A DNA stretch of 64,000 bases from Halotalea alkalilenta (GCF_001648175.1 NZ_CP015243.1:3286001-3350000); one strand, 5' to 3'; shown: positions 35,385-46,183, counted from the first letter of the stretch. Notes: generated by a model not told the origin, from the letters alone. Translations and numbers: made by a program.

Positions 35385-36761
35385 ATGGCCACGATGTCCA
35401 CTACCAGCCACGGCTCCCAACAGGCCGAGGCAAAGATAGACAACAAGGATCTCAGACGCGCCGCCTGGGCCTGCTCGCTCGGCAGCGCCCTGGAGTACTA
35501 CGACTTCGCCCTCTACAGCCTCGCTTCGGCGCTGATCTTCGGGCCGCTGTTCTTTCCCGAGCAGACCGTGGCGATGCAGCTGATCCTGAGCTTCGGCACC
35601 TACTTCCTCGGCTTCGCCGTGCGTCCTATAGGCGGCATCGTATTCGGTGCCCTGGGTGATCGGCTCGGGCGCAAGTTCGTACTGACCACCACGGTCATGC
35701 TGATGGGGGTCTCGAGCACCCTGATCGGCCTGCTGCCGACCTTCCATTCGGCCGGCTACCTGGCGCCCGCGCTGCTGGTGATGCTGCGTATCTGCCAGGG
35801 CCTCGGCGCCGGCGCCGAGCAGGCGGGCGCCGCGGTGCTGATGACCGAGTACGCGCCGAAGGGCAAACGGGGCTTCTATGCCGCGCTGCCGTTCACCGGC
35901 GTGCAGGCCGGCACGGTGCTTGCCGCCGGGGTCTATTTCCTGATGCTCTACGGCGTCGAGGACATCACCGCAAGCTGGCTCTGGCGCGTGCCCTTCCTCT
36001 GCAGCGCAGTGATCGTCGGCGTAGCGCTCTACATGCGACTGCACATGAAGGAATCACCGACCTTCACCAAGCTCGCCGCCCGCGAACAGGTCGCCGAGAA
36101 TCCCCTGCGCCAAGTGATTCGCCACTCCAAGCGCAACGTGCTGACCGGCATCGGCCTGCGCATGGCGGAAAACGGCGGGTCGTCGATCTACCAGGCGCTG
36201 GCGGTCAGCTACATCGCAGGCGTGGTCGGCGTGCAGGGGCCGATCGGGGCGCTCTCGCTGGTGAGCGCCGCCACCATCGGCGCATTCACCGTGCTGTTCG
36301 CCGGCATCGCCAGCGATCACTTCGGCCGGCGGGCGGTCTACCGTTTCTTCGCCATCTTCCAGCTGGTGATCGCCTTTCCGGCCTGGTGGGTACTGAGCCA
36401 AGGTGAGATCTTCTCGACGATCGCGGCGATCACCGTCGCGCTAGGGATCGGCACCTGGGGGATGTTCGGCACTCAAGGCTCACTGATGCCCGAGCTGTTC
36501 GGCGCCCGCTATCGCTACATGGGCGTGTCGATCTCACGCGAGGTATCCTCGGTGCTCGCCGGCGGTATCGCTCCGCTGATCGGCGCCGCGCTGATCGCCG
36601 CCACCGCGGCCTGGATGGGCGGCGACCCGGCGATGCGCGTCCATGCATGGATACCGATCGCCGCCTATTTGTCGCTGCTCACCTTAATTACCGTCGTGGT
36701 CTCCTTCCGCATGCCCGAGACGCTCAACCGCGATCTCGATGCCCACGAGGACGCCAAATGA
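35385..36761 (+). CDS. MHS-family MFS transporter in the 2-ketogluconate operon
   Basis: 458 aa with 12 predicted helices. It opens with ALEYYDFALYSLASALIFGPLFF and has GDRLGRKFVLT after TM2, which are hallmarks of the metabolite:H+ symporter (ProP/ShiA/KgtP-like) family. It occupies the slot of kguT, whose Pseudomonas product belongs to the anion:cation symporter family, so the transporter may have been replaced. Likely a proton symporter for 2-ketogluconate or a related sugar acid. Start at 35385 after GGAG; the open frame upstream overlaps kguK antisense to sense and is spurious. Confidence 0.82.
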   Translation: MATMSTTSHGSQQAEAKIDNKDLRRAAWACSLGSALEYYDFALYSLASALIFGPLFFPEQTVAMQLILSFGTYFLGFAVRPIGGIVFGALGDRLGRKFVLTTTVMLMGVSSTLIGLLPTFHSAGYLAPALLVMLRICQGLGAGAEQAGAAVLMTEYAPKGKRGFYAALPFTGVQAGTVLAAGVYFLMLYGVEDITASWLWRVPFLCSAVIVGVALYMRLHMKESPTFTKLAAREQVAENPLRQVIRHSKRNVLTGIGLRMAENGGSSIYQALAVSYIAGVVGVQGPIGALSLVSAATIGAFTVLFAGIASDHFGRRAVYRFFAIFQLVIAFPAWWVLSQGEIFSTIAAITVALGIGTWGMFGTQGSLMPELFGARYRYMGVSISREVSSVLAGGIAPLIGAALIAATAAWMGGDPAMRVHAWIPIAAYLSLLTLITVVVSFRMPETLNRDLDAHEDAK

Positions 36762-36897
36762 GCCTGAACCCGGACTTAGCTAGACCACCGGCAAACGTGG
36801 CATGCTGTGACGACCTCAAGGCCCAGTCGCCGCAGCCGCTCCAACGTCCAACTCCGCGAGGGCCTTCCGCCCTCGCGCTTCGACAAGGAAACGATCG

Positions 36898-37884
36898 ATG
36901 AGCAAAACCGTGGTGGTGTTCAATCGCCCTCTCGAAGAAACGCTCAAGGCCAAGCTCGAGCAGCACTTCGAAGTCGCCGACTATTCCCATCTCAAGGATC
37001 CGAGCGAGGACCCCGGCTTTCTCGAAGCGCTCGGGCGCGCCGAGGGCGCGATCGGCTCGAGCCTCAAGTTCGGCCAGGCGTTGATCGACCGCGCGCCCAA
37101 CCTCAAGGTGGTCTCGAGCATCTCGGTGGGCGTCGACAACTTCGATGTCGAGGCGCTGAGCCGACGCGGCATCCTGCTCTGCCATACGCCCGACGTACTG
37201 ACCGAGACCACCGCCGACACCGGCTTCGCCCTGATCATGGCCACCGCCCGCCGCGTCGTCGAGCTGGCCGACTGGGTGCGCGATGGCCAGTGGAAGGAGA
37301 GCCTCACCCCGGCGCGCTTCGGCGTCGATGTCCAGGGCGCCACCCTCGGGGTGGTCGGCATGGGCCGGATCGGTGCGGCGATCGCCCGGCGCGGCAAGTT
37401 CGGCTTCAACATGCGGGTGCTCTATCACAATCGTTCGCGCAACCAGGAGTACGAAGGCGAGATCGGCGTCGAGTACTGTGAGCTCGATGCGCTGCTCGAA
37501 CAGTCCGACTTCGTCTGCGTCACCGTGCCGTTCTCGAAACAGACCGAAAAGATGTTCGGCAAGCGCGAGTTCGAGCTGATGGGACCGAAAACGATCTTCG
37601 TCAACATCGCCCGCGGCGGCGTTGTGGACGAACCAGCACTGATCGAGGCGCTGGAGCAGGGTACAATCCGTGCAGCCGGCCTCGACGTATTCGTCAAGGA
37701 GCCAATCCCCGCAGACAACCCGCTGCCGCGAATGCGCAACGTCGTCGCCCTGCCCCATATCGGCTCGGCGACCGATGCGACCCGCTACGCGATGGCGGAA
37801 CTGGCGGTCGACAACCTGGTTCGCGGCCTCGCCGGAGAGCGTCCAAAGGCCCCTTACAACTGGAAGGATCTGGATCGGGATTGA
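36898..37884 (+). CDS. kguD: 2-Hydroxyacid dehydrogenase, 2-keto-6-phosphogluconate reductase KguD
   Basis: 328 aa D-2-hydroxyacid dehydrogenase. Rossmann motif GVVGMGRIGAAIAR; catalytic Arg in NIARGGVVDEPALI, Glu in GLDVFVKEPIP and His in LPHIGSAT. The family includes GhrB/TkrA 2-ketoaldonate reductases. In the kgu pathway it reduces 2-keto-6-phosphogluconate to 6-phosphogluconate. Strong AAGGA. gnd, which uses that product, follows 148 bp downstream. Confidence 0.82.
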   Translation: MSKTVVVFNRPLEETLKAKLEQHFEVADYSHLKDPSEDPGFLEALGRAEGAIGSSLKFGQALIDRAPNLKVVSSISVGVDNFDVEALSRRGILLCHTPDVLTETTADTGFALIMATARRVVELADWVRDGQWKESLTPARFGVDVQGATLGVVGMGRIGAAIARRGKFGFNMRVLYHNRSRNQEYEGEIGVEYCELDALLEQSDFVCVTVPFSKQTEKMFGKREFELMGPKTIFVNIARGGVVDEPALIEALEQGTIRAAGLDVFVKEPIPADNPLPRMRNVVALPHIGSATDATRYAMAELAVDNLVRGLAGERPKAPYNWKDLDRD

Positions 37885-38032
37885 GCGTTGCCGCGCTGGG
37901 ACCACCCGAGCTGCAAGTGTTGTAATATGACGAACACGAACGACGCGGGCGAACCCGAACGCCTGCGTCGGCGCTCATTCCCCCGTTGCGACGAAGCTTC
38001 CGGTTCATCCCCCAATCAACGGAGCATGTGTA

Positions 38033-39448
38033 ATGTCCAAGCAGCAGATCGGCGTCATCGGCATGGCAGTCATGGGGCGCAACCTAGCGCTCAACATCGA
38101 AAGCCGTGGCTATAGCGTCTCGATCTTCAACCGCTCGCGCGAGAAGACCGATGAAGTGATGGCAGAGCATCCCGACAAGCGCCTGGTGCCCAGCTACAGC
38201 ATCGAGGAGTTCGTCGACTCGCTCGAAAAGCCGCGCCGCATCCTGCTGATGGTCCAGGCAGGTGAAGCCACCGACAAGACCATCGACGCGCTGAAACCGC
38301 ACCTCGACAAGGGCGACATCCTGATCGACGGCGGCAACACCCTTTACACCGATACGATTCGCCGTAACAAGGAGCTTTCCGACGAGGGCTTCAACTTCAT
38401 CGGCACCGGCGTCTCCGGCGGTGAGGAAGGCGCACTCAAGGGTCCGTCGATCATGCCCGGCGGACAGCGCGAGGCCTACGAGCTGGTCGCACCGATTCTC
38501 GAGAAGATCGCCGCCCGCGCGCCGGACGGTGAACCCTGCGTGACCTACATCGGTCCGGACGGCGCCGGCCACTACGTGAAGATGGTGCACAACGGCATCG
38601 AGTACGGCGACATGCAGCTGATCGCCGAAGCCTATGCGCTGCTCAAGCACAGCCTGGGGCTCTCCAACGCGGAACTCGCCGAGATCTTCACTGAGTGGAA
38701 CAAAGGCGAACTCGACAGCTACCTGATCGAGATCACCGCGCAGATCTTCACCAAGCGCGACGCTGACACCGATGCAGACGTACTCGATGTGATCCTCGAC
38801 TCCGCCGGACAGAAAGGCACCGGCAAGTGGACCAGCAAGAGCGCGCTGGACTTCGGCGTACCGCTGCCGCTGATCACCGAGTCGGTGTTCGCCCGTTTCA
38901 TCTCCTCGCTGAAGGAAGAGCGGGTCAAGGCCTCCAAGCTACTCAGCGGTCCCAAGCCGAAGCCCTTCGACGGCGACCGGGAAGCGTTCATCGAGAACGT
39001 GCGCCGGGCCCTGTACCTGAGCAAGATCACTTCCTATGCTCAGGGCTTCGCCCAGTTCAAATCGGCTTCCGAGAGCTTCGGCTGGGATCTCAAGTACGGC
39101 GAGATCGCCAAGATCTTCCGCGCCGGCTGCATCATCCGCGCGGGCTTCCTGCAGAAGATCACCGACGCCTACGAGGATCAGCCGGACATCGCCAACCTGC
39201 TGCTCGCCCCCTACTTCAAAGGCATCGCCGATGAGTACCAGGCGGCACTGCGCGACGTGGTGGCCTATGCGGTCCAGCAGGGCATTCCAGCACCGACCTT
39301 CTCCTCGGCGATCGCCTACTACGACAGCTATCGGTCCGAAACGCTGCCGGCCAACCTGATCCAGGCCCAGCGCGATTTCTTCGGCGCCCACACCTACAAG
39401 CGGCTCGACCGCGAAGGTGTGTTCCACACCGAATGGCTGGAAAAGTGA
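38033..39448 (+). CDS. gnd: 6-Phosphogluconate dehydrogenase, decarboxylating
   Basis: 471 aa, nearly collinear with E. coli Gnd. [17 protein letters not shown] for the coenzyme (NRSREKT suits NADP), [10 protein letters not shown], and the active site [19 protein letters not shown] with catalytic Lys and Glu. It converts 6-phosphogluconate to ribulose 5-phosphate, CO2 and NADPH. GGAG lies nine bases before the ATG. A TAATAT box near 37923 could give it a separate promoter; otherwise it is read from the kgu genes. A terminator follows. Confidence 0.95.
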   Translation: MSKQQIGVIGMAVMGRNLALNIESRGYSVSIFNRSREKTDEVMAEHPDKRLVPSYSIEEFVDSLEKPRRILLMVQAGEATDKTIDALKPHLDKGDILIDGGNTLYTDTIRRNKELSDEGFNFIGTGVSGGEEGALKGPSIMPGGQREAYELVAPILEKIAARAPDGEPCVTYIGPDGAGHYVKMVHNGIEYGDMQLIAEAYALLKHSLGLSNAELAEIFTEWNKGELDSYLIEITAQIFTKRDADTDADVLDVILDSAGQKGTGKWTSKSALDFGVPLPLITESVFARFISSLKEERVKASKLLSGPKPKPFDGDREAFIENVRRALYLSKITSYAQGFAQFKSASESFGWDLKYGEIAKIFRAGCIIRAGFLQKITDAYEDQPDIANLLLAPYFKGIADEYQAALRDVVAYAVQQGIPAPTFSSAIAYYDSYRSETLPANLIQAQRDFFGAHTYKRLDREGVFHTEWLEK

Positions 39449-39484
39449 TCCATCGTTGAGCGGCGTACCTCGCCGCTAAAGAGC

Positions 39485-39512
39485 AAAGGGCTCGCCGTCA
39501 GGCGGGCCCTTT
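39485..39512 (+). terminator. Terminator after gnd
   Basis: 12-bp stem (39485-39496 with 39501-39512, one G-T pair), loop GTCA. The arms begin AAAGGG and end CCCTTT, 36 bp after the gnd stop. Confidence 0.75.
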
Positions 39513-39754
39513 CGCTTTGGGTGCTTCCGCTTTTGGTGAATCGCCGGGAACTGGTCCAGCGGTTCGGTGAGCACAATCGACTGCAACATACCTTGCTAGC
39601 GCAACCGCATAGAGCAATGGCGTCTAACCATATCGACACCACATCCATTTCCTCTGGCACGAAGCTCGCAGCCATCTCTGGATACGGGTCACAGATGCGT
39701 TGTGCCTTCTCCACCACGGTGTGCTTCGATCTCGCAAATTCCGCTTACGAAACC
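39513..39754. other. Non-coding stretch between gnd and the NmrA-like gene
   Basis: About 240 bp with lower GC than the flanking operons. Short frames on both strands are unconvincing; one on the minus strand (VEKAQRICDPYPEMAAS) reads like protein but has no recognisable family and no start signal. It may be decayed coding sequence. Confidence 0.35.
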
Positions 39755-40696
39755 CTAGCTGCGGCTCAGATTTTCCCGCGCCCATTGCTGCACACCGATG
39801 ACATCCATTCCATGCTGGGTGTTGTAAGCCTTGGCCACATCCCACGCCACTCCTCGGCCCATGGCGAAAACCGCCCGATACTTGCATAGGGTGTCATCCG
39901 GCTTTGCTGCCAGATCGGCCTGCAGTTGCTGCACGCTCCACTCTCGCCGTTCAATGGATCGTCCGGTGACACGCTCGACCACATCGGCTAACTCGGCATA
40001 CGTCAGCGTGTCGCCGGCGGTGTATATCACTTGGTTCGCGATACGCGGTTCTTGCAATACGATGGCGGCGGTCAACTTGCCGATATCCTCCGGCGTTGTA
40101 ACCGTCACAGCGGTATCCAGGCTGCCGAGCGCATTGACCCGCCCGGCCTGCAGGTCGACAACGCCGAACGATGGTTCGAACAAGAAACTTGTGAACATCC
40201 CAGTCGACACGATCACCCACTCAGTCTGGTGTTGGGAACGTAGCATGTCCCGCACGTCCAGCTGTTCGTCGAATAGATCCTGGGGGCTGCCTCGGCCGAT
40301 GAGGTCGTAATCGACACCGAACTGCCACGGAAAATAGCGCTTTACTCCCGCTGCCAGCGCCGCTTCGGTCAACTTGCGCTGAGTGCCTCGGCCGGCGGCA
40401 AAGCCCACGCAACTTATCACCGTGTCGTAGCGCGCCATGACAGCGGCGAGTTCTGCCACTGTGGCATCGATCAAATCGGCAAGCTCGATGGAGATACCCA
40501 ATGCGCGGATCTCTTCGATTTTCCCACCCTTGCCCGGCTCCTGCTGACTATCCAGCGATCCATGACGCAGAAGCACGCTAATGTTCACGTCTTGCGTCAT
40601 TGCCCGAGCAGCCAGCCCTCGCAACAGCGATAGCCCCAGTTCTCCAGCCCCCAATACCAGAATGCGCTGTTTGACGTTTGCGATATCGGCTTGCAT
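39755..40696 (-). CDS. NmrA/isoflavone reductase-like NAD(P)-binding oxidoreductase
   Basis: 313 aa, atypical short-chain dehydrogenase. NAD(P)-binding loop ILVLGAGELGLSLLRGL at residues ~12-28, YDTVISCVGFAAG and VKRYFPWQFGVDYDLIG in the middle. This group includes aromatic alcohol reductases and NADP-sensing regulators such as NmrA. AGGAG stands in front of the ATG at 40696; the longer frame would run across the divergent promoter and into the regulator. Probably controlled by the adjacent HxlR protein. Codon use and GC look lower than in the neighbourhood. Confidence 0.78.
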   Translation of the reverse strand: MQADIANVKQRILVLGAGELGLSLLRGLAARAMTQDVNISVLLRHGSLDSQQEPGKGGKIEEIRALGISIELADLIDATVAELAAVMARYDTVISCVGFAAGRGTQRKLTEAALAAGVKRYFPWQFGVDYDLIGRGSPQDLFDEQLDVRDMLRSQHQTEWVIVSTGMFTSFLFEPSFGVVDLQAGRVNALGSLDTAVTVTTPEDIGKLTAAIVLQEPRIANQVIYTAGDTLTYAELADVVERVTGRSIERREWSVQQLQADLAAKPDDTLCKYRAVFAMGRGVAWDVAKAYNTQHGMDVIGVQQWARENLSRS

Positions 40697-40744
40697 GGTT
40701 AGCTCCTGTGCAAAGCATTTCAACTTCGGACCGGAGATCTTGTC
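40697..40744. promoter_or_regulatory. 48-bp divergent promoter region between NmrA-like and hxlR-like genes
   Basis: The two start codons are only 48 bp apart and each has its own AGGAG/GGAG, so both promoters must overlap each other or the opposite gene. HxlR proteins usually bind such spacers. No clean operator was resolved. Confidence 0.4.
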
Positions 40745-41212
40745 ATGGCCATCGATACGCAGAAAGTAGGTACATCGGTGATACCTAGCGGTCTCGACGC
40801 GCAGGAAATAGTACGACGGTCTCAAGCGGCCTGTGCCGCGCTGAGCGAAGACGACGATGGCCTCAAGCGAGATATCCTGAGCCACTCAGGTAATCGGTGG
40901 TCGCTAGGGGTGGTCCACGCGCTTGGAGTGAGCAGCCCCCTGCGTCATGCCGAGTTACGAAGGCGGCTAGATGGCGTAACTCAACGCATGCTCACCCATA
41001 CACTGCGCCAGCTCGAGCGGGATGGGTTAATCATGCGCCACGACTTCCACGAGAAGCCCCTTCGCGTAGAGTACTCTTTGACTGACCTGGGGATGGGGCT
41101 GCTGGTGCAGATGATTCCGCTGTGGACTTGGGTGTTGGAGAACGCTGATGGTTTTACAGCGGCGCGCCAACGCTATCACCAGCAGGCCAACGCCGCGCCA
41201 GCGTCGACATAG
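40745..41212 (+). CDS. HxlR-family transcriptional regulator
   Basis: 155 aa winged helix. The core GNRWSLGVVHALG..SPLRHAELRRRLDGVTQRMLTHTLRQLERDGLI (quoted in part) matches HxlR: 'W...I...L...G..RF.EL......I....L...L..L...G'. It lacks the usual N-terminal Cys, so a thiol-based sensor mechanism is not supported. Divergent from the oxidoreductase gene it probably regulates; such pairs often respond to reactive aldehydes or quinones. The substrate is unknown. Confidence 0.85.
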   Translation: MAIDTQKVGTSVIPSGLDAQEIVRRSQAACAALSEDDDGLKRDILSHSGNRWSLGVVHALGVSSPLRHAELRRRLDGVTQRMLTHTLRQLERDGLIMRHDFHEKPLRVEYSLTDLGMGLLVQMIPLWTWVLENADGFTAARQRYHQQANAAPAST

Positions 41213-41684
41213 CGCATCAGCTATCCAGTATTGAGGCTGAACCCAAGGCTGCGATGATGGCCAAACCTTCAGGCACGAGCAGTCATCAAGGAGTGAATCA
41301 CATCCGTCGTCGGTGACGTTTTTTCCTTCAGTATTCGTCGCCGAATATTCAGCCGCAGCCCTCGCCCTCCTCGCTCAACTCCGTACGAAGCCACCAGGCG
41401 ATGCAGCACCTTTTTGGCGCTCTGGCTCTTGTCGATCGCGTACGAGTCGAAGAATTTTAGACGCGCACGGACGATGCAATCGATTTTGCCAGAGAGAGAC
41501 GATGGCGATGATCGAGCAGGCGTAGGCGTAGGCAGAGGCGGGCCGGAAGGGCGCAAACCGTCGGCTCTTCAGCCGCGTGGAGCATCCGAGCCGTACGGCC
41601 GTGGCGGTGAGTCCAATATCGTGATCACCGCCACGGACAGGCGTACCTCAGGGCTGGCTCGAAAGCCAGCCATCGCCCAAAGCG
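41213..41684. other. 472-bp gap with hairpin and decayed-looking sequence
   Basis: No supportable gene. A 95-codon minus-strand frame (41269-41556) includes ARLKFFDSYAIDKSQSAKKVLHR-type sequence that reads like protein, but it has a low-complexity Pro/Ser start, no ribosome-binding site and no recognised family. A short GTAGGC direct repeat lies at 41520-41533. The opgD-side hairpin is listed separately. Confidence 0.4.
41599..41636. terminator. Hairpin downstream of opgD
   Basis: Perfect 12-bp stem CCGTGGCGGTGA/TCACCGCCACGG with a 14-nt loop, 49 bp past the opgD stop on the minus strand. There is no T-run, so the terminator role is likely but not certain. Confidence 0.5.
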
Positions 41685-43340
41685 TCAGCTCATCACGCGA
41701 TCGTCGATATAGCGACGCTCTTCTGGGGGCGGCGGGAAGTACTGGTAGAGCCAGGTCTCGCTCAAGGTATCGTCACCGGAACGCAGGAACAGTCGCATAT
41801 CGATCGGGTCCACCGCGTCGCTGGTCGGATACCAGTCGAACAGGATGCGATAACCGTCGAACGGTTCGACGTAGAGCACATGGACGTCCCGAACCTCCCC
41901 GCCGGAGATGGTGATCACCGGCTCGATGCCGCCGCCAGAGGGATTCTTCAGGCTGTCGCCGACGAAATCGACCGCGAAGCGACGCGCCCATACCTCGGGG
42001 AAATGCTCACCCGGCGCCCATCCCTCGATGAAGCCCCCCATCCCGGTGCGGGTCGCGTAGACGTTCGCCAGCGGGCTGCTGACCGGCGGCCTGGCGCTCC
42101 AGTACAGTCGATAGCGGTAGCTGTACTCCTGCCCCGCTTCGATCGACTTCTCGGGCTGCCAGAAGCAGACGATGTTGTCGAGCGTCTCGCCGGTGGTCGG
42201 GATCTCGAGCAGGTTGAGCGAACCTTTGCCCCAGTCGCCGAGGGGCTCGACCCAAAGGCTCGGACGCTTGTCGTACCAGCCGACGATATCCTGGTAATTG
42301 TCGAAGTTGTGGTCGAGCTGGAGCAGCCCGAAGCCCTTCGGGTTGTCATCGGCGAAAGCGTTGAACTGCAGCTTCTGCGGATTGTTGAGCGGGCGGCAGA
42401 CCCACTCGCCATTGCCGCGCCACATCGCCAGGCGATCGGAGTCGTGGATCTGCGGGTGGATGGTGTCGCACATCCGCCGTTCGTTGTTGCCGCAGCTGAA
42501 CATGCTGGTCATCGGGGTGATCCCCAGCTGCTCGATCGCCGCCCGGGCATGGATGTGCTTGTCGATCTCCATCACCACCCGCTCCGCTTCGCAGTGGATG
42601 ACGAAGCGATAGGCGCCGGTGGCGCTGGGACCATCGAGCAGCGCATAGACGGTGAACGTGGTGTCGCTGGCCGATTTCGGCGTCTCGAACCAGAAGGCGA
42701 CGAAGTCGGGAAACTCCTCGGTCTGGTCGGTGAAGGTGTTGATCGCCAGGCCCCGGGCGGAAAGGCCGTACTGGTAGGTGTCGTCCACCGCGCGGAAGTA
42801 GCTCGCGCCGAGGAAGGAGACCACGTCGCGACTGGTCAGCTCCGGTGCCTTGAACACCTTGAAGCCGGCGAAGCCGAGATCGTCCTGGCCTTCCAGTTGG
42901 GAAGTATCGACACCGGCGTCGTTGTAGTTGAAAAGCTCGGGACGGAAGTGCACCTCTCGCGCCTGACGCTGCTCGGGATCCACCGAGAACATCCTCACCC
43001 GACGCTTGAAGCCCATGCCGACGTGGAAGAACTGCACGTCGAGCTGGCGCCCTTCGATGTCGTACCACAGCGAGTGCTCGGCGTCGTACTGAATCGCGTT
43101 GTAGGCTTGCGGAGCGAGAGTGGCCAGCGTGCCCGGCAGCTCGCCGGGTGGGCCGCTGAAGGGCTGGCGGGACAGGTCCAACGCCATCTGTCGCAGCGTG
43201 TCGAAATCGAACGTGGTCGCGCTACCATCGGCGATATCCACATCGGCGGCGAGCGCCGAACGCGAAATCGCCGCCATCGAGGGGGCGCCAAAATAGGCGG
43301 CGAAGGCCAACGAGGCCTTGAGAACAGCTCTACGATCCAT
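41685..43340 (-). CDS. opgD: Glucan biosynthesis protein D, periplasmic
   Basis: 551 aa with a Tat-type signal peptide ([20 protein letters not shown]; twin Arg at residues 3-4). Conserved OpgG/OpgD segments: [49 protein letters not shown] and [15 protein letters not shown]. It shapes osmoregulated periplasmic glucans. No opgH glucosyltransferase or opgG is nearby, as in organisms where opgD stands alone. Monocistronic with hairpins on its 3' side. Confidence 0.93.
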   Translation of the reverse strand: MDRRAVLKASLAFAAYFGAPSMAAISRSALAADVDIADGSATTFDFDTLRQMALDLSRQPFSGPPGELPGTLATLAPQAYNAIQYDAEHSLWYDIEGRQLDVQFFHVGMGFKRRVRMFSVDPEQRQAREVHFRPELFNYNDAGVDTSQLEGQDDLGFAGFKVFKAPELTSRDVVSFLGASYFRAVDDTYQYGLSARGLAINTFTDQTEEFPDFVAFWFETPKSASDTTFTVYALLDGPSATGAYRFVIHCEAERVVMEIDKHIHARAAIEQLGITPMTSMFSCGNNERRMCDTIHPQIHDSDRLAMWRGNGEWVCRPLNNPQKLQFNAFADDNPKGFGLLQLDHNFDNYQDIVGWYDKRPSLWVEPLGDWGKGSLNLLEIPTTGETLDNIVCFWQPEKSIEAGQEYSYRYRLYWSARPPVSSPLANVYATRTGMGGFIEGWAPGEHFPEVWARRFAVDFVGDSLKNPSGGGIEPVITISGGEVRDVHVLYVEPFDGYRILFDWYPTSDAVDPIDMRLFLRSGDDTLSETWLYQYFPPPPEERRYIDDRVMS

Positions 43341-43590
43341 ACCGAAAATCGTCCTGTGTGGGCGATGGGTTGTTCGCTGGGAGCAAAGCGTAGGCCGCGG
43401 GCCAAGCTCCAGAGGGTTCGACGGTATACGACAAACGTAAATCCGTATAGTGCCCGACGTCTTGTCTAAAAAGTGGCTGAGCTCGACGATCGCGGGTTGA
43501 AAAGCGCCTCGAGGTAGTCCTGCCTCAGCAAGACCTACGCCGCCTACCCGCTGCGCTCGCCGACTTTTCAGACCAAACCTGACTCGACCT

Positions 43591-44577
<987 letters not shown>

Positions 44578-44622
44578 CTAGAGGATCGCGGATCTGCTAA
44601 TGCTATCAAGGAATAAAATCAT

Positions 44623-44634
44623 GAACAAATGTTC
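44623..44634. promoter_or_regulatory. Palindrome GAACAAATGTTC in the cysB/TauE-SafE gap
   Basis: Inverted repeat GAACA-AA-TGTTC, 58 bp upstream of the cysB ATG and within the AT-rich part of the 190-bp divergent gap, next to CTATAAAT (44642-44649), which may be a -10 for the plus-strand gene. It could be an operator for CysB, but CysB sites are poorly defined. Confidence 0.3.
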
Positions 44635-44755
44635 CTTTTGGCTATAAATCATAGGCTTTAGGTTGCACGCACTCCGCCGTGCGGCCGCCCTGCAATCCAA
44701 CGGGTTGTGCTATTCCCATCCCGCCGGCGACTTCACCTCGACCCGAGTCACTCGC

Positions 44756-45535
44756 ATGGAACTGAGTCAATTCCTCTTCTACGTCGTCGCTGGCGCCGGC
44801 GTCGGCCTCGCCATGGGCTGCACCGGCATCGGCGGAGGCTCGCTGATGACGCCGATCCTGCTCGCCGTCGGCATCCCGCCGCAGGTCGCGGTCGGCACCG
44901 ACCTGCTCTACGCCTCGGTCACCAAGGTCAGCGGGCTGATCAGTCACCAGCGACGCGGCAACATCGACTGGCGAGTCATGGGACTGATGAGCCTCGGCAG
45001 CGTACCCGCCGCCTTCCTCACCGTGATCGCCCTCGACCGCTTCTTCACCGACTCCCAAGGCTATGCGTCGCTGCTAACCGACGTGCTCGGCGTGATGCTG
45101 ATCATCACCGCAGTGATCCTGATCCTGCGTGGACCGCTGGTCCGCCTGGCGCTGCGCCACGATGCCTGGGTCAGCCGGCGCGCGCCCACCTTGACGGTGC
45201 TCTCCGGCATCCTCCTCGGCATCTGCGTGACGCTCTCCTCAGTGGGCGCCGGGGTATTCGGTACCGCGGTACTGATGCTGCTGTACGCGCGCTTCGCGCC
45301 GCGCAAGATCGTCGGCACCGACATCGCCCACGCAGTGCCGCTCACCTTCGTCGCCGGCACCGGGCATCTGTTCCTGGGTAACATCGATTTCGCCCTGCTC
45401 GCAGCGCTTCTGGTCGGTTCGATCCCGGCGATCCACTTCGGCGCGGTGCTGGCCCAGCGGATGCCCGAAGCGCTGCTGCGCTGGATCCTCACCCTGCTGC
45501 TGCTGGGACTCGGCCTGCGCTACGCGCTGCTGTGA
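44756..45535 (+). CDS. Sulfite/organosulfur exporter TauE/SafE family protein
   Basis: 259 aa, eight predicted helices in two TSUP (DUF81) repeats: GLAMGCTGIGGGSLMTPILL in the first and ICVTLSSVGAGVFGTAVL in the second. The family exports sulfite, sulfoacetate and related anions. Start at MELSQFLFY; the longer frame has no membrane-protein character. Divergence from cysB points to a sulfur substrate. It ends at a T8 run without a clear hairpin. Confidence 0.83.
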   Translation: MELSQFLFYVVAGAGVGLAMGCTGIGGGSLMTPILLAVGIPPQVAVGTDLLYASVTKVSGLISHQRRGNIDWRVMGLMSLGSVPAAFLTVIALDRFFTDSQGYASLLTDVLGVMLIITAVILILRGPLVRLALRHDAWVSRRAPTLTVLSGILLGICVTLSSVGAGVFGTAVLMLLYARFAPRKIVGTDIAHAVPLTFVAGTGHLFLGNIDFALLAALLVGSIPAIHFGAVLAQRMPEALLRWILTLLLLGLGLRYALL

Positions 45536-45667
45536 TTTTTTTTTGAGCGTTTGAACGAGCGGCGAGGCCACGGGCCCGGGCGGGATAGCAAGCCTGTATG
45601 GGAGCGATCGTCGGTGGGTATTTGCCCCCCGCACGCGCAGCCGCTACCATCTGCTCATTCGATCGTA

Positions 45668-45681
45668 CCCACCTTGGTGGG
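45668..45681. promoter_or_regulatory. Palindrome CCCACCTTGGTGGG upstream of trxA
   Basis: Perfect 14-bp inverted repeat 30 bp before the thioredoxin ATG. It could be an operator or a 5'-UTR hairpin near the ribosome-binding site. No regulator is recognised. Confidence 0.35.
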
Positions 45682-45710
45682 AGCGGTCCCCCAACTGACT
45701 GGAGATTCAG

Positions 45711-46034
45711 ATGGCCAACAACGTGGACGTCACCGGCAGCAACTTCGATCAGGAAGTACTGCAGTCCGACAAACCCGTACTGCTCAAGTTCTGGGCCCCC
45801 TGGTGCGGCCCTTGCAAGATGATGGCGCCGGTGGTCGACGAGGTCGCCGAAGAGCGAGCGGAAGGCCTCAAGGTCGTCAGCATCAATGTCGATGACGCAG
45901 CCGAGATCGCCGCTGAGCAAGGCGTGCGCGGTGTGCCCACCGTGATCATGTTCAAGAACGGGCAGAAGATCGCATCGCTGGTCGGCGCCCAGTCGAAGTC
46001 CCAGCTGACCCAGTTCATCGATCAGAACGGCTGA
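45711..46034 (+). CDS. trxA: Thioredoxin
   Basis: 107 aa with active site WCGPC (Cys32, Cys35) in VLLKFWAPWCGPCKMMAP and the cis-proline RGVPTVIMF. A cytoplasmic disulfide reductase, for example for PAPS reductase and ribonucleotide reductase. GGAG lies seven bases before the ATG; a CCCACCTTGGTGGG palindrome is at 45668-45681 in its promoter region. rho, often downstream of trxA in gammaproteobacteria, is not here. Confidence 0.93.
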   Translation: MANNVDVTGSNFDQEVLQSDKPVLLKFWAPWCGPCKMMAPVVDEVAEERAEGLKVVSINVDDAAEIAAEQGVRGVPTVIMFKNGQKIASLVGAQSKSQLTQFIDQNG

Positions 46035-46089
46035 ATCGATGGCGCTGCGAGCCCGATGCAGCGAGCATGATGAAATAGCGACGAAAAGG

Positions 46090-46121
46090 AAAAGTCCCGC
46101 CTGATACCAGGCGGGACTTTT
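46090..46121. terminator. Bidirectional terminator between trxA and the AI-2E family gene
   Basis: Perfect 14-bp stem (46090-46103 with 46108-46121), loop ATAC. The arms begin AAAAGTCCC and end GGGACTTTT, so it works on both strands for the convergent genes. Confidence 0.9.
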
Positions 46122-46183
46122 CTTTGGCTACTCGCACATCACCGAGGGCGCGAACGCAGGGCGCTCGCGACGAGCGCCCCGCC

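Noticed and set aside
41269..41556. 95-aa minus-strand ORF between hxlR-like gene and opgD
   Set aside because: It partly reads like protein but has no ribosome-binding site, a low-complexity start and no recognised family; kept only as a note on the gap.
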